Positions 10,377-19,683 are shown, numbered from the stretch's first letter. The stretch: 64,000 bases of DNA from CAJJBL01 sp964519035 (GCA_964519035.1 CAZFKZ010000003.1:32193-96192), one strand, 5' to 3'. Numbers and translations: made by a program. The notes: generated from the letters alone by a model not told the origin.

Positions 10377-11294
10377 ATGATAAAAAACAGTAAAATCATA
10401 GATGGGAAACTGCATGCTCAAAATTTACTTAAAAAACTAAAGCCATTCGGCGTTAAGTATTTTGAAAAATTTGGGAGAAAACCTAGCCTAGCTGTTATTT
10501 TGTTGGGCGATAATCCAGCAAGTCAGATTTATGTAAAAAACAAGATAAGAATTTCTCGAGATAATAATATTAAGTCTACAGAAATTTTATTCCCTAATGA
10601 TATTTCTGAGAATAAATTATTAGATAAAATTATTGAACTAAATAAAAATAATAGTATTGATGGAATTTTAGTACAGCTTCCTCTTCCTAAACATATTTCT
10701 GAAAAAATAATAATTAATACTATAGACCCTGAAAAAGATGTAGATGGATTCCACCCAAAAAATTTTGGTAATTTACTTATGGGGAACTCTAATTTAGTTC
10801 CTTGTACGCCGTTAGGTTGTATTTATATGCTTAAGAATGAACTGACTAATTTGAATGGTAAACATGCAGTTATTATTGGGAGGTCTAATATTGTTGGAAA
10901 ACCAATGGCATCACTATTATTATCGTCTAACTGCACAGTAACCGTTACTCACTCTAAAACCAAAAATCTTGATGATATATGTAAACGAGCAGATATTTTA
11001 GTAGCCGCCATTGGGAGGCCTGCAATGATTAATGAAAATTATATTAAAGAAAATGCTATAGTTATAGATGTTGGCATTAATAGAGTTGAAAATAATAATC
11101 ATAAATTATCTCAAAAAAAGTATACCTTAGTTGGTGATGTTGATTATGACAGAGTAATAGATAAAGTTAGTAAAATAACTCCAGTACCAGGTGGTGTTGG
11201 ACCAATGACTATCGCATGCCTGATGCACAACACTCTCAAGGCAGCCTTCCTTAGAAAGAAGGAAAATTTTATTAGTATAATAGAAGGTGTTTGA
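10377..11294 (+). CDS. folD: Methylenetetrahydrofolate dehydrogenase/cyclohydrolase
   Basis: Bifunctional enzyme interconverting 5,10-methylene-, methenyl- and 10-formyl-tetrahydrofolate with NADP. Length 305. Signatures are NPASQIYVKNKI (catalytic Tyr and Lys region, about 42-53), GILVQLPLPKHI, PEKDVDGFHP and the NADP-site GRSNIVGKPMASLL, followed by PVPGGVGPMTIACL near the C-terminus. It is in a plus-strand run with yggT before and the HIG1 gene 3 bp after. It supplies one-carbon units for purine, methionine and formyl-Met synthesis, and can use one-carbon units from glycine cleavage. Confidence 0.97.
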   Translation: MIKNSKIIDGKLHAQNLLKKLKPFGVKYFEKFGRKPSLAVILLGDNPASQIYVKNKIRISRDNNIKSTEILFPNDISENKLLDKIIELNKNNSIDGILVQLPLPKHISEKIIINTIDPEKDVDGFHPKNFGNLLMGNSNLVPCTPLGCIYMLKNELTNLNGKHAVIIGRSNIVGKPMASLLLSSNCTVTVTHSKTKNLDDICKRADILVAAIGRPAMINENYIKENAIVIDVGINRVENNNHKLSQKKYTLVGDVDYDRVIDKVSKITPVPGGVGPMTIACLMHNTLKAAFLRKKENFISIIEGV

Positions 11295-11297
11295 TAC

Positions 11298-11501
11298 ATG
11301 GATTGGTATAATGTTTTATTGTTTATATCGTTATTATTAGTTGTCTTGGTTCTTGCATGGGGGTTAATAACTATGGCTAGAGGAGGCGAGTACAATAAAT
11401 CTAAAAGCAATATGCTAATGAGATATCGTATTATTTTTCAAGCCATAGCCATACTAATTTTTGTTTGTTTATTATTATATAAGAGGTCTACTAATGGTTA
11501 A
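11298..11501 (+). CDS. HIG1-domain twin-transmembrane protein
   Basis: A 67-residue protein with two membrane helices (about 5-27 and 47-62) and a polar loop. The segment MRYRIIFQAIAI fits the R-x3-Q pattern of the hypoxia-induced gene 1 (HIG1) domain. The mitochondrial relatives Rcf1/HIGD bind cytochrome oxidase and respiratory supercomplexes. Bacterial copies are common in Alphaproteobacteria and little studied. It overlaps the following adenosyltransferase gene by 8 bp, which suggests translational coupling. Confidence 0.85.
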   Translation: MDWYNVLLFISLLLVVLVLAWGLITMARGGEYNKSKSNMLMRYRIIFQAIAILIFVCLLLYKRSTNG

Positions 11502-12072
11502 GTTAAATAAAATTTATACAAAAACAGGTGATAAAGGAACTACTGGACTTACTGATGGTAGCCGCGTTTCAAAACACTCTCTCAGGCCAGAGGCATATGG
11601 AACTGTAGATGAATTAAATTCTACACTAGGGCTTGTTTATTTTCATATAGACGAAAAATATCTTGAGATTAAAAATTTAATAAAAGAAATCCAAAATGAT
11701 CTATTTGATTTAGGAGCTGACTTATCAACTCCAATTTCAAAAACAAAGCCAAAATATCCACCACTTAGGGTCAATGCAAAACAGGTAATTAAACTTGAGA
11801 AAAATATTGATAAATTTAATGCTGATTTAAAGCCTCTGAATTCATTTATATTACCTGGTGGATCTAAAGTGTCTTCTTGGTTACATTTGAGCAGAACCGT
11901 GGCAAGAAGAGCTGAACGAATTGTTTCTTCATTATCAAGTAAAGAAGAAATAAATAATCAATCATTAATTTATTTAAATCGATTATCAGACTTGCTCTTT
12001 GTTTTAGGTAGAGTTATGAATGAAAATGGATTAAATGATATTTTGTGGGTTCCAGGTTTAAATCAAGACTAA
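11494..12072 (+). CDS. Cob(I)alamin adenosyltransferase, PduO type
   Basis: Transfers the 5'-deoxyadenosyl group from ATP to cob(I)alamin to make coenzyme B12. From the ATG at 11494 it is 192 residues, the usual length. The N-terminal ATP loop is IYTKTGDKGTTGLTDG, followed by GTVDELNSTLG (about 37-47) and the late motif SRTVARRAERIV. A frame extension upstream to 11461 exists, but the ATG at 11494 has AAGAGG nearby and overlaps the HIG1 stop. Its presence implies a B12-dependent mutase or similar enzyme elsewhere. It is followed by etfB. Confidence 0.93.
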   Translation: MVKLNKIYTKTGDKGTTGLTDGSRVSKHSLRPEAYGTVDELNSTLGLVYFHIDEKYLEIKNLIKEIQNDLFDLGADLSTPISKTKPKYPPLRVNAKQVIKLEKNIDKFNADLKPLNSFILPGGSKVSSWLHLSRTVARRAERIVSSLSSKEEINNQSLIYLNRLSDLLFVLGRVMNENGLNDILWVPGLNQD

Positions 12073-12101
12073 TTTTAGTAAAGTATTTTAAGGAGAATAA
12101 T

Positions 12102-12851
12102 TTGAAAATTCTAGTGCCAGTTAAGAGAGTAGTAGATTATAATGTTAAAGTAAGAGTTAAAAACGATAACTCAGGCGTTGAATTAGATAACGTAAAAATG
12201 TCTATGAATCCTTTTGATGAGATTGCAGTTGAAGAAGCTTTGAGGCTTAAAGAAAAAGGTATAGCTGCAGAAGTTGTTGCTATTTCTATAGGAGCAACTC
12301 AAGTTCAGGAAACTATAAGGAATGCACTTGCAATGGGAGCTGACTCAGGTATTTTTGTTGAATTTAATGATCATTTAGAGCCCCTAAATGTAGCTAAAAT
12401 AATTTCATGTATTGCTAAAAAAGAACACATTGATTTGATAATCTTGGGTAAACAAGCTATTGATGATGACATGAATGCTACTGGGCAGATGATAGCAGCT
12501 ATGTTAAATTGGCCACAAGCTACATTTGCAAGCAAAGTTGAAATTACAGACAAAATAGCAAAGGTAAGCAGGGAAGTTGATGGTGGAACAGAAAATATTG
12601 AAATTAATTTACCAGCAATCATAACTTCAGATTTAAGATTAAATGAACCGAGGTATGCAAGTCTTCCTAATATAATGAAAGCTAAGAAAAAACCAATAAA
12701 TGAAATCAAACTTGATGATCTTAATTTAAATATTAAACAAAGATTAGATATTTTAAAAGTTGAAGAACCTTCAAAAAGACAATCAGGAATAATGCTTAAG
12801 ACGGTTGAAGAATTAGTGGAAAAGTTAAGAGACGAAGCCAAAGTTATATAA
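12102..12851 (+). CDS. etfB: Electron transfer flavoprotein, beta subunit
   Basis: Small subunit of the AMP/FAD heterodimer that carries electrons from acyl-CoA and other dehydrogenases to ETF:ubiquinone oxidoreductase. The 249-residue product starts at a TTG (12102) directly after AAGGAG. This gives the canonical N-terminus (M)KILVPVKRVVDYNVKVRV, whereas a frame extension to 12045 would overlap the preceding gene. Family stretches are MNPFDEIAVEEALRLKE, LGKQAIDDD and LPAIITSDLRLNEPRY, the last being the dehydrogenase-recognition loop region. etfA follows after 15 bp. Confidence 0.95.
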   Translation: MKILVPVKRVVDYNVKVRVKNDNSGVELDNVKMSMNPFDEIAVEEALRLKEKGIAAEVVAISIGATQVQETIRNALAMGADSGIFVEFNDHLEPLNVAKIISCIAKKEHIDLIILGKQAIDDDMNATGQMIAAMLNWPQATFASKVEITDKIAKVSREVDGGTENIEINLPAIITSDLRLNEPRYASLPNIMKAKKKPINEIKLDDLNLNIKQRLDILKVEEPSKRQSGIMLKTVEELVEKLRDEAKVI

Positions 12852-12866
12852 ATAGAGGATAATAAA

Positions 12867-13796
12867 ATGAATGTATTGGTAATAGCCGAACACAATAATG
12901 CTGAAATTCTCCCTGCCACTTTCAATACTGTTAACGCAGCCAAACAAATTGGATCTGTTGACTTGTTTGTTATAGGAAACAATTGCGAAAACGCAGTAAA
13001 TACTGGAAGCAAAATTGATGGTTTAAATAAAGTTTTATTTTGCAATGATAAAGTTTATGAACACGCTTTAGCTGAAAATATTTCTACATTAATTCAATCA
13101 ATATCTAAAGATTATACACATATATTATTTGCAAGCACCGCTAGTGGTAAAAATACAGCTCCACGATTAGCTGCTTTGTTAGATGTTATGATAATACCAG
13201 ATGTTATAGAAATAATAGATGACTCAACTTTTAAAAGACCCATATATGCAGGTAATGCAATAGCAACATGTAAAAGTAATGACATGTGTAAAATTTTAAC
13301 AATTAGGACTACCGCATTTGAAAAGGCATCAATATCTGATAAAGAAGTTATTCAGACTAAAATTCCAAGTGTAGAGCAATTTAATTTGTCTAAATATATC
13401 AATTCTGAACTTTCTAAGAATGAACGACCCGAGTTAACAGCTGCAGACATAGTCGTTTCTGGAGGCCGAGGCCTTGGCTCGGGAGAAAACTTTGCAGTTC
13501 TTGAAAAACTTGCAGATAAATTAGGTGCCGCAATGGGAGCAAGTAGAGCTGCAGTTGACGCAGGATATGTGCCTAACGACTGGCAAGTTGGACAAACTGG
13601 CAAGGTTGTTGCTCCTGATCTTTATATAGCAGCTGGGATCTCTGGAGCTATTCAGCATTTAGCTGGAATGAAAGATAGTAAGGTTATTGTGGCCATTAAT
13701 AAAGACGAGGAGGCACCGATCTTTACAGTATCTGATTATGGTCTTGCTGATGATTTATTTAAAGCTATCCCAGAAATGGAAAAGTTAATCGATTAA
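12867..13796 (+). CDS. etfA: Electron transfer flavoprotein, alpha subunit
   Basis: Large subunit carrying the FAD. Length 309, as expected. The C-terminal FAD domain shows VSGGRGLGSGENF, LGAAMGASRAAVDAGYVPNDWQVGQTGK, and DLYIAAGISGAIQHLAGM, all classical ETF-alpha signatures. It has a good ribosome site (AGAGGA). Its last 12 bp overlap the end of the convergent tlpA-like gene. Confidence 0.97.
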   Translation: MNVLVIAEHNNAEILPATFNTVNAAKQIGSVDLFVIGNNCENAVNTGSKIDGLNKVLFCNDKVYEHALAENISTLIQSISKDYTHILFASTASGKNTAPRLAALLDVMIIPDVIEIIDDSTFKRPIYAGNAIATCKSNDMCKILTIRTTAFEKASISDKEVIQTKIPSVEQFNLSKYINSELSKNERPELTAADIVVSGGRGLGSGENFAVLEKLADKLGAAMGASRAAVDAGYVPNDWQVGQTGKVVAPDLYIAAGISGAIQHLAGMKDSKVIVAINKDEEAPIFTVSDYGLADDLFKAIPEMEKLID

Positions 13797-14318
13797 ATTC
13801 ACAATCTTTTTAACAACTTTATCTTCAGCCCATTTTAAAATACCTTCATGTTTTGAAATAATAAATCCATTTTTATCTATCAAAATTGTAGTTGGAATAC
13901 CTCTTAATTTTAAAGCCTTGTATAATTCCTTCTTTTTGTCAAAAAAGCTTGTTAAATCAGATCCATTATTTTTAGATAAAAATATTAACTGATCTTTTAT
14001 ATTCTTTTTATCAATAGAAATTGTTATCACGTCAATTTTATATTTATGAAGTTTTAACTTTAGTAAACTTAGATCAGGCAACTCTTTCTTACATGGCAAA
14101 CACCAAGTAGCCCAAAAGTTTATCACGTAGCCATTTTGATTAGAAATATCATTAAATTTGAAAAGATAAGATTTTCCTTTGTCGTCTAATATAGATATGT
14201 TTGGAAACTTTTCTTTTATATCTAATTTTTTTAAATGGACTTCAGCCATTAAATTTTGACTAAAAAACACAAAAAGTAAAATAATTAATATTCTTTTTTT
14301 AATTATTATTATATTCAT
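13785..14318 (-). CDS. TlpA/ResA-like thiol-disulfide oxidoreductase
   Basis: Periplasmic thioredoxin-fold protein of 177 residues, with an N-terminal signal or anchor helix (about 8-25). The redox motif is WCLPC at about residues 72-76, within INFWATWCLPCKKELP. The cis-proline loop is RGIPTTILIDKNG near 140. TlpA-type proteins keep apo-cytochrome c or CuA-site cysteines reduced for cytochrome oxidase assembly, which would fit the ctaA gene in this window. It is divergent from argH, the usual alphaproteobacterial neighbourhood. Confidence 0.9.
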   Translation of the reverse strand: MNIIIIKKRILIILLFVFFSQNLMAEVHLKKLDIKEKFPNISILDDKGKSYLFKFNDISNQNGYVINFWATWCLPCKKELPDLSLLKLKLHKYKIDVITISIDKKNIKDQLIFLSKNNGSDLTSFFDKKKELYKALKLRGIPTTILIDKNGFIISKHEGILKWAEDKVVKKIVNLID

Positions 14319-14415
14319 ACTAAGCCTTAATAAAATAAGATGAAAAAAATTATATAGATACTATAGACTATTATAATATAACATATGAACTTAATTATAT
14401 AAGACAGACGATAAA

Positions 14416-15828
14416 ATGAAAAAAAATGATATAAGTAAAACTAATAGTAGTTCAATATGGGGAGGAAGGTTTACCTCTACTACTAATGCGTCAATGGAAG
14501 AATTCAATTCTTCAATCCAATTTGACCAAAAACTTTATCTAGAAGATATCGAATGCTCTATTGCTCATGCAGAAATGTTATCTAGACAAAAAATTATTTC
14601 TAAAAAAGATTTTCTATTAATTAAATCTGGTCTCGATCAGATTAAAAAAGAGATTTCTAATAATGAATTTTCATTTTCTATTAAGTTAGAAGATATTCAC
14701 ATGAATATAGAAACTCGTTTAGTAAAAATAATCGGAGATCCAGGAAAAAGACTTCATACTGCTCGTTCAAGAAATGATCAAGTTGCTACTGACATTAAGT
14801 TGTGGTTAAGAAAAAGAATAGATGAAATTGAATTAAAGATCAAAAAGCTTCAAGCAACATTAATCGATAAATCCGAACTTTATTATGATTTATTAATGCC
14901 TGGTTATACCCATTTGCAGGTAGCTCAACCTGTTACTTTTGGACACCATCTTCTTGCCTATGTTGAAATGTTGGGAAGAGATAGAAGCAGGCTTTTAGAC
15001 TGTAGAAAAAGATTAAACGAATTACCACTTGGTTCAGCTGCTTTGGCTGGGACAAGCTATCCTATTGACAGACATTTTGTTTCAAAAAAACTGAATTTTG
15101 ACAAACCTACAGAAAACTCTATGGATGCTGTTTCCGATAGAGACTTTGCAGTAGAGTTTATGTCATCAGCGTCTTTAATAGCGATACATTTATCAAGATT
15201 AGCGGAAGAGCTAGTTATTTGGTCCTCAGACAGATTTAATTTTGTAAAATTGCCAGAGAATTTTACAACTGGTTCAAGTATTATGCCTCAAAAAAGAAAT
15301 CCTGACGCAGCTGAGTTAATTAGAGCGAAACCAGGAAGAATTTTTGGGAATTTAATAAACCTTATGACAGTTTTAAAAGGTTTACCTATGAGTTATGGTA
15401 AAGATATGCAAGAAGATAAAGAACCCATCTTTGATACTGTTCTTACAATAGAATCATGTATTATTAATATGGAAGGAATGATTAAAGGTCTAGTACCTTC
15501 TTCAGAAAACATGCTCAAAGCACTGCAGAAAGGTTTTCCAACAGCTACTGATTTAGCTGATTATTTAGTTACTAAACTAAAAATTCCTTTTAGGGATGCC
15601 CATGAAATAACAGGTAAAATAGTCTTAATGGCTGAAAAAAAAGATTGTAATCTTGAAGAGCTATCTTTAGAAGAAATACGAAGTATTACTCCTAATGTAG
15701 ACAGAGATATTTTGAATGTTTTAAAAGTACAAAATTCTGTATCAAGTAGAACATCTTATGGAGGAACGGCTCCATTAAATGTTATGAAGGCTGTTAAAGA
15801 AGCAAAAATAAGGTTTTTAAAGGATTAA
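14416..15828 (+). CDS. argH: Argininosuccinate lyase
   Basis: Last step of arginine synthesis: argininosuccinate to arginine plus fumarate. The 470-residue length is normal. Motifs are SIWGGRF at the start, HTARSRNDQVATD (about 114-126), HLQVAQPVTFGHHLLAY with the catalytic His, and the fumarase/aspartase signature TGSSIMPQKRNPD. The catalytic serine is about residue 288. The start ATG is the first Met of the frame. It is followed by the tiny LptM-like lipoprotein gene and then lysA. Confidence 0.97.
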   Translation: MKKNDISKTNSSSIWGGRFTSTTNASMEEFNSSIQFDQKLYLEDIECSIAHAEMLSRQKIISKKDFLLIKSGLDQIKKEISNNEFSFSIKLEDIHMNIETRLVKIIGDPGKRLHTARSRNDQVATDIKLWLRKRIDEIELKIKKLQATLIDKSELYYDLLMPGYTHLQVAQPVTFGHHLLAYVEMLGRDRSRLLDCRKRLNELPLGSAALAGTSYPIDRHFVSKKLNFDKPTENSMDAVSDRDFAVEFMSSASLIAIHLSRLAEELVIWSSDRFNFVKLPENFTTGSSIMPQKRNPDAAELIRAKPGRIFGNLINLMTVLKGLPMSYGKDMQEDKEPIFDTVLTIESCIINMEGMIKGLVPSSENMLKALQKGFPTATDLADYLVTKLKIPFRDAHEITGKIVLMAEKKDCNLEELSLEEIRSITPNVDRDILNVLKVQNSVSSRTSYGGTAPLNVMKAVKEAKIRFLKD

Positions 15829-15834
15829 AAATAT

Positions 15835-15948
15835 ATGAAAAATAAAATTCTAATATTAATTTCTATTATATTTGTTTCAACTTTTTTTTCTAATTGTGGT
15901 AGAAAATCTGAACCTTTAAAACCTTCACAAATCAATAAGATGAATTAA
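15835..15948 (+). CDS. lptM: LptM (YifL)-like mini-lipoprotein
   Basis: A 37-residue open frame: MKNK, a hydrophobic signal core, then SNC at residues 19-21 (lipobox-like) followed by GRKSEPLKPSQ. The pattern C-G-x-K-x-x-P-L right after the lipidated cysteine is the LptM/YifL signature. In proteobacteria this gene often sits just upstream of lysA, exactly as here. LptM is an outer-membrane lipoprotein that helps oxidative maturation of LptD, the LPS translocon. It lies 6 bp after argH and 9 bp before lysA. Assignment is by motif and position; at this length it is easily missed. Confidence 0.8.
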   Translation: MKNKILILISIIFVSTFFSNCGRKSEPLKPSQINKMN

Positions 15949-15957
15949 ATATTTATA

Positions 15958-17226
15958 ATGAACTCTATTGGATTTTATAAGGATAAAAATGGCGACCTTT
16001 ATGTACAAGACATAAAGGTGAGTGATCTAGCACAAAAATATGGAACGCCTCTATTCATTTACGATACTGGTCTAATGAGAGAAAGGTATAACACTTTTAT
16101 AGATTCAATTAGTAGAGTCAAAGGCAATATACATTATGCAATTAAAGCAAATGATGCTCTTGGAATAATAAGTTATTTTGCTAATTTAGGCGCTGGAGCA
16201 GATATAGTTTCTATTGGTGAGTTTAAGAAATGTGTTGCAGCGGGCATAAAACCAGAAAAAATTATTTTTTCTGGTGTTGGTAAAGAAAAGTATGAAATTG
16301 AGTTTGCTTTAAAAAATAATGTCCAACAATTTAATATAGAATCTGATGAAGAGCTTGATGATATACAAACAATAGCTTCTGAGCTAAAAATTGTTGCAAA
16401 TATATGTCTGAGAGTTAACCCAGATATTAGTCCAGATACACATAAGAAAATATCAACTGGTGCAAAAAGTACAAAGTTTGGTGTTGACTTTAAAGATGCA
16501 AAAAAAATATATGAAAAACTTCATAACCTTGATTATATAAATCCTGTAGGTTTAGCCGTGCATATAGGATCACAAATTTTTGATTTTAATTACTTTTTAC
16601 AGGCTTACTCACATCTTAAAAGTTTAGCGGATGATTTAAGAAAACATAATTTCCATGTTCCAAGACTTGATCTTGGAGGTGGCATTGGAATAAATTATGA
16701 TAGCAACAAATCTCCTAACTTTACTGAGTATAAAAAAATTATTTCTAATTTATTTGAAAATACTGATTATGAATTAAGTTTTGAACCTGGAAGAAGTTTA
16801 ATTGCGGAAGCTGGCATTTTGATAACTAAAGTTATAAGGAACAAAAAAACTATTGATAAGAATTTTATTATAGTTGATGTTGGAATGAATAACCTCATAC
16901 GACCAACATTGTATGATGCATTTCATATAATAGAACCAGTAAATAAAAATAATAATTTGCCCATCATTGCTGATATAGTTGGACCTATTTGTGAAACAGG
17001 TGACTATATTGCTTTGAATAGAACTATTAATAATGTTCAAAATGAAGATCTTTTAGCTATAAGAACTACCGGTGCTTATTCTTCTGTTATGAGTTCAAAC
17101 TATAATGCAAGAGCTAACGCTAATGAAATTATCATATATGATAACAAAGATCATTTAATAAAAGAGAGTGAGACTATCGAAAAATTAATTAATAAAGAAA
17201 AAGTGGTACGTTTCACTGAAAATTAA
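15958..17226 (+). CDS. lysA: Diaminopimelate decarboxylase
   Basis: PLP enzyme converting meso-diaminopimelate to lysine. It has 422 residues. The PLP lysine is about residue 63 in HYAIKANDAL. Further motifs are GADIVSIGEFKK, GLAVHIGSQI, LDLGGGIGI and FEPGRSLIAEAG. The C-terminal active-site parts GPICETGDY and TGAYSSVMSSNYN come from the partner subunit of the dimer. The gene ends inside the 3' end of the convergent DUF3426 gene (14-bp overlap). Confidence 0.97.
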   Translation: MNSIGFYKDKNGDLYVQDIKVSDLAQKYGTPLFIYDTGLMRERYNTFIDSISRVKGNIHYAIKANDALGIISYFANLGAGADIVSIGEFKKCVAAGIKPEKIIFSGVGKEKYEIEFALKNNVQQFNIESDEELDDIQTIASELKIVANICLRVNPDISPDTHKKISTGAKSTKFGVDFKDAKKIYEKLHNLDYINPVGLAVHIGSQIFDFNYFLQAYSHLKSLADDLRKHNFHVPRLDLGGGIGINYDSNKSPNFTEYKKIISNLFENTDYELSFEPGRSLIAEAGILITKVIRNKKTIDKNFIIVDVGMNNLIRPTLYDAFHIIEPVNKNNNLPIIADIVGPICETGDYIALNRTINNVQNEDLLAIRTTGAYSSVMSSNYNARANANEIIIYDNKDHLIKESETIEKLINKEKVVRFTEN

Positions 17227-18079
17227 ATATTTCTTTTAAAATAGTTGCTCTAACACTTATATTTTCTTTTTTAAACTCTACCCCAACAGTCTTACTAAAT
17301 TGGATCTTAGAATATGGTTTTAAAACTTTATCACTCATTGAAATAGTTTTTTCTAAAAGAATTTTTCCATCCTCCATAAATGCTAAAACTTTAATTTTTG
17401 GTAACATAACCGGATGAGGTGAATCATTTTTAAGAAACCCAAAAAATTTGACTTTATTCTTTTGCAAAGTTGCACCAAAATCAACTATTTTAATATATTT
17501 CAATTCTGTCAATATAGGTAGTTTTATTAATTTGAGGTATTTATTGAATGAAGGTGCATATTTTTCAGAATGAGATGGAAAATACGTATAACTATAACCA
17601 ACTATAATAGATCTAAAAAATAGAAAACAACTTAAAAATAATAAAAATCCAAATAAAAATAAAGGTAATTTTTTTATTTTTCTTTTATTAATATTCTCTT
17701 TTTTTTTATTTATTGGCTGCTTATCAACTGGTTGAATAGTTTTTAACTTTGATGCAGATAATTCAGCAGCTATTTCTGCTACAGATTTATTTTTTAGTTC
17801 TAAAATTGAGTTTTTAGAATCTGACAACTGTTTAGATTTATTCTCTACAGCAGATTTGATCCAAGCCAGTTCTTCTTTAACTTTATTAATTTCATTTTTA
17901 TCTTCATTACTAACTAAAACGTTTTTAGATTTTTCAATAATTATATTTTCTTCAGTCTTATTTAAAGTGAAGTTCCATTTCTCTCCACAAACACTACATT
18001 TAAGCCAAGCAATTTTTTCAGATAATATACTTTCGTCTAAATGAAATACGGTTCCACAGGATTTACATGTCTCATTCAT
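17213..18079 (-). CDS. Zinc-ribbon (MJ0042) DUF3426 membrane protein
   Basis: A 288-residue protein. The N-terminal zinc ribbon has two CxxC pairs (CKSCG near residue 5, CSVCGEKW near 32). A charged linker follows, then one membrane segment at about 143-165. The C-terminal DUF3426-like domain contains FGATLQKNKVKFFGFLKNDSPHPVMLP, a beta-rich extracytoplasmic region. Function is unknown. In many Alphaproteobacteria this gene is beside ftsE-ftsX and a ydcF-like gene; here only the ydcF-like gene is next to it. Confidence 0.8.
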   Translation of the reverse strand: MNETCKSCGTVFHLDESILSEKIAWLKCSVCGEKWNFTLNKTEENIIIEKSKNVLVSNEDKNEINKVKEELAWIKSAVENKSKQLSDSKNSILELKNKSVAEIAAELSASKLKTIQPVDKQPINKKKENINKRKIKKLPLFLFGFLLFLSCFLFFRSIIVGYSYTYFPSHSEKYAPSFNKYLKLIKLPILTELKYIKIVDFGATLQKNKVKFFGFLKNDSPHPVMLPKIKVLAFMEDGKILLEKTISMSDKVLKPYSKIQFSKTVGVEFKKENISVRATILKEIFNFQ

Positions 18080-18179
18080 TAAAAAACCTTTACAAAAATA
18101 AAAAAATTGTAATTTACTGTATACTAAGCATCAGTTTTTTGCCAACATGTTTAACATAAATTAAAAAATGACAATCTAA

Positions 18180-18803
18180 ATGATAAAATATATTTATAAA
18201 AAAAAAATTCCTTTAATCATTATAAGTATATTTATTTTGTGGTTTGTTGGTTTATTCAATTATAAAGAAAAAATTGTGACCTTGAGAAAAAGTTCTTTTG
18301 TACAGGCTACTAATATTGTTATTTTAACTGGTGGATCTAATAGAATTAAAGGTGGTCTTAAAATCATAAATAACTTTAATAAGTCAGATTTGAACAATAT
18401 AAGATTATTAATTAGTGGAACGGGTAAAGGTTTTACAAAGTTAAGTGTAAATAAAATGTTATCAAAAAAAAATGATTTTTATTCTTTTATTAAATGTTGT
18501 GTGGAACTAGATAGTAAGTCTAAAAATACTTATTCAAACGCAATTCAAACTAAAAAATGGGTTGACAAAAACAATATTAATCAATTTATTTTAATTACTA
18601 GCAACTATCACATGCCAAGAGCTTTATTAGAATTAAGAGAGCAAATTCCTAGTATTAAAATTTTTGAATATCCAATAAATCCAACAAAGCACGAAATTAA
18701 AAACTGGATATATTCATTTGAAACTTTTTTCTTAGTTTTTGTTGAATATTCTAAGTATCAATTAGCCAAAATTAGAATTAAAACAAAAAAATTAATACTT
18801 TAA
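18180..18803 (+). CDS. YdcF/DUF218 family membrane-anchored protein
   Basis: A 207-residue protein with one N-terminal membrane helix (about 11-25). The DUF218 core contains VILTGGSNRIKGGLKII, LLISGTGKGF, SKNTYSNAIQTKKW and ILITSNYHMPRALLEL. Relatives include ElyC and SanA, which act in envelope or peptidoglycan-precursor homeostasis, but their biochemistry is unresolved. The gene is divergent from the zinc-ribbon gene and ends 1 bp from the tyrA stop. Confidence 0.85.
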   Translation: MIKYIYKKKIPLIIISIFILWFVGLFNYKEKIVTLRKSSFVQATNIVILTGGSNRIKGGLKIINNFNKSDLNNIRLLISGTGKGFTKLSVNKMLSKKNDFYSFIKCCVELDSKSKNTYSNAIQTKKWVDKNNINQFILITSNYHMPRALLELREQIPSIKIFEYPINPTKHEIKNWIYSFETFFLVFVEYSKYQLAKIRIKTKKLIL

Positions 18804-18804
18804 T

Positions 18805-19683
18805 TTAATTTTGTCCTGCATCTATTATTTTTTTTCTGATAGATCTAGTTCTTGAAAAAAAGGTATGCAATTTATCTCCATCTTTTTTTCTGATTGCTTT
18901 TTGTAAATCTGATAAATCTTCATTAAACCTTTGAAGCATTTCTAACACTGCATCGGAATTATTAATAAAAACATCCCTCCACATTATTGGGTCAGATGAA
19001 GCAATTCGAGTAAAATCTCTAAATCCAGATGCTGAAAACTTAATAACGTCATTTTTTAAATCATTTTCTAAATCCGAAGCAGTTCCAACAATTGTAAAGG
19101 CAATTAAATGAGGTAAGTGAGAGGTAATTGCTAGAATTTTATCATGGTAATTCATATTTATAGTTTCAATTTTTGATCCTAAAGTTATAAAAAAATTACC
19201 TAATAATTTTGTTTGCTTTGTTTCTTTGTCAGATATTATAAGCCAATACCTATTTTCAAATAAAGATGCAAAACCTGCTTTGGGACCTGAGTACTCAGTT
19301 CCTGCTAATGGATGAGAAGGTATGAAATAAACATTATTTGGTAAATGAGGGTTAATATCTTTAATAACAGATCTCTTAGTTGAACCTGTATCAGTAATAA
19401 TTGCATTTTTTTTAATATATGGTGCAATTAATTTTGCTACATCTGACATTTTACCTACTGGTATTGAAAGAATTATTAAATCAGCATCTTTAATTGCTTT
19501 TTTTATATCTTCAAATACAAAAGAAGCAATTTTCATTTTTTTCACTAAAGCTCTATGATCAGGGTTAATATCGTAAGCCATAGTTATTATCTGTTTATCT
19601 GCTTTCTCTTTAATTGCATGAAGAATTGAGGTGCCAATAAGACCTAAACCTATAACAGAAATTTTTTTAAAAGTTATTGCCAT
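18805..19683 (-). CDS. tyrA: Prephenate/arogenate dehydrogenase
   Basis: NAD(P)-dependent oxidative decarboxylation of prephenate (or arogenate) in tyrosine synthesis. The 292-residue protein starts with the nucleotide-binding loop VIGLGLIGTSI (about 10-20), followed by ILSIPVG, DTGSTK and HPLAGTEYSGP. The helical dimer domain holds ITSHLPHLIAF. No fused mutase or ACT domain is present, so the mutase activity comes from the separate aroQ two genes upstream. Its ATG overlaps the hisC stop by one base (TGATG), so translation is probably coupled. Confidence 0.94.
   Translation of the reverse strand: MAITFKKISVIGLGLIGTSILHAIKEKADKQIITMAYDINPDHRALVKKMKIASFVFEDIKKAIKDADLIILSIPVGKMSDVAKLIAPYIKKNAIITDTGSTKRSVIKDINPHLPNNVYFIPSHPLAGTEYSGPKAGFASLFENRYWLIISDKETKQTKLLGNFFITLGSKIETINMNYHDKILAITSHLPHLIAFTIVGTASDLENDLKNDVIKFSASGFRDFTRIASSDPIMWRDVFINNSDAVLEMLQRFNEDLSDLQKAIRKKDGDKLHTFFSRTRSIRKKIIDAGQN

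Noticed and set aside
12371..13045. 224-residue minus-strand frame across etfB and etfA
   Set aside because: Antisense shadow of two well-recognised genes; no motifs and no ribosome site.
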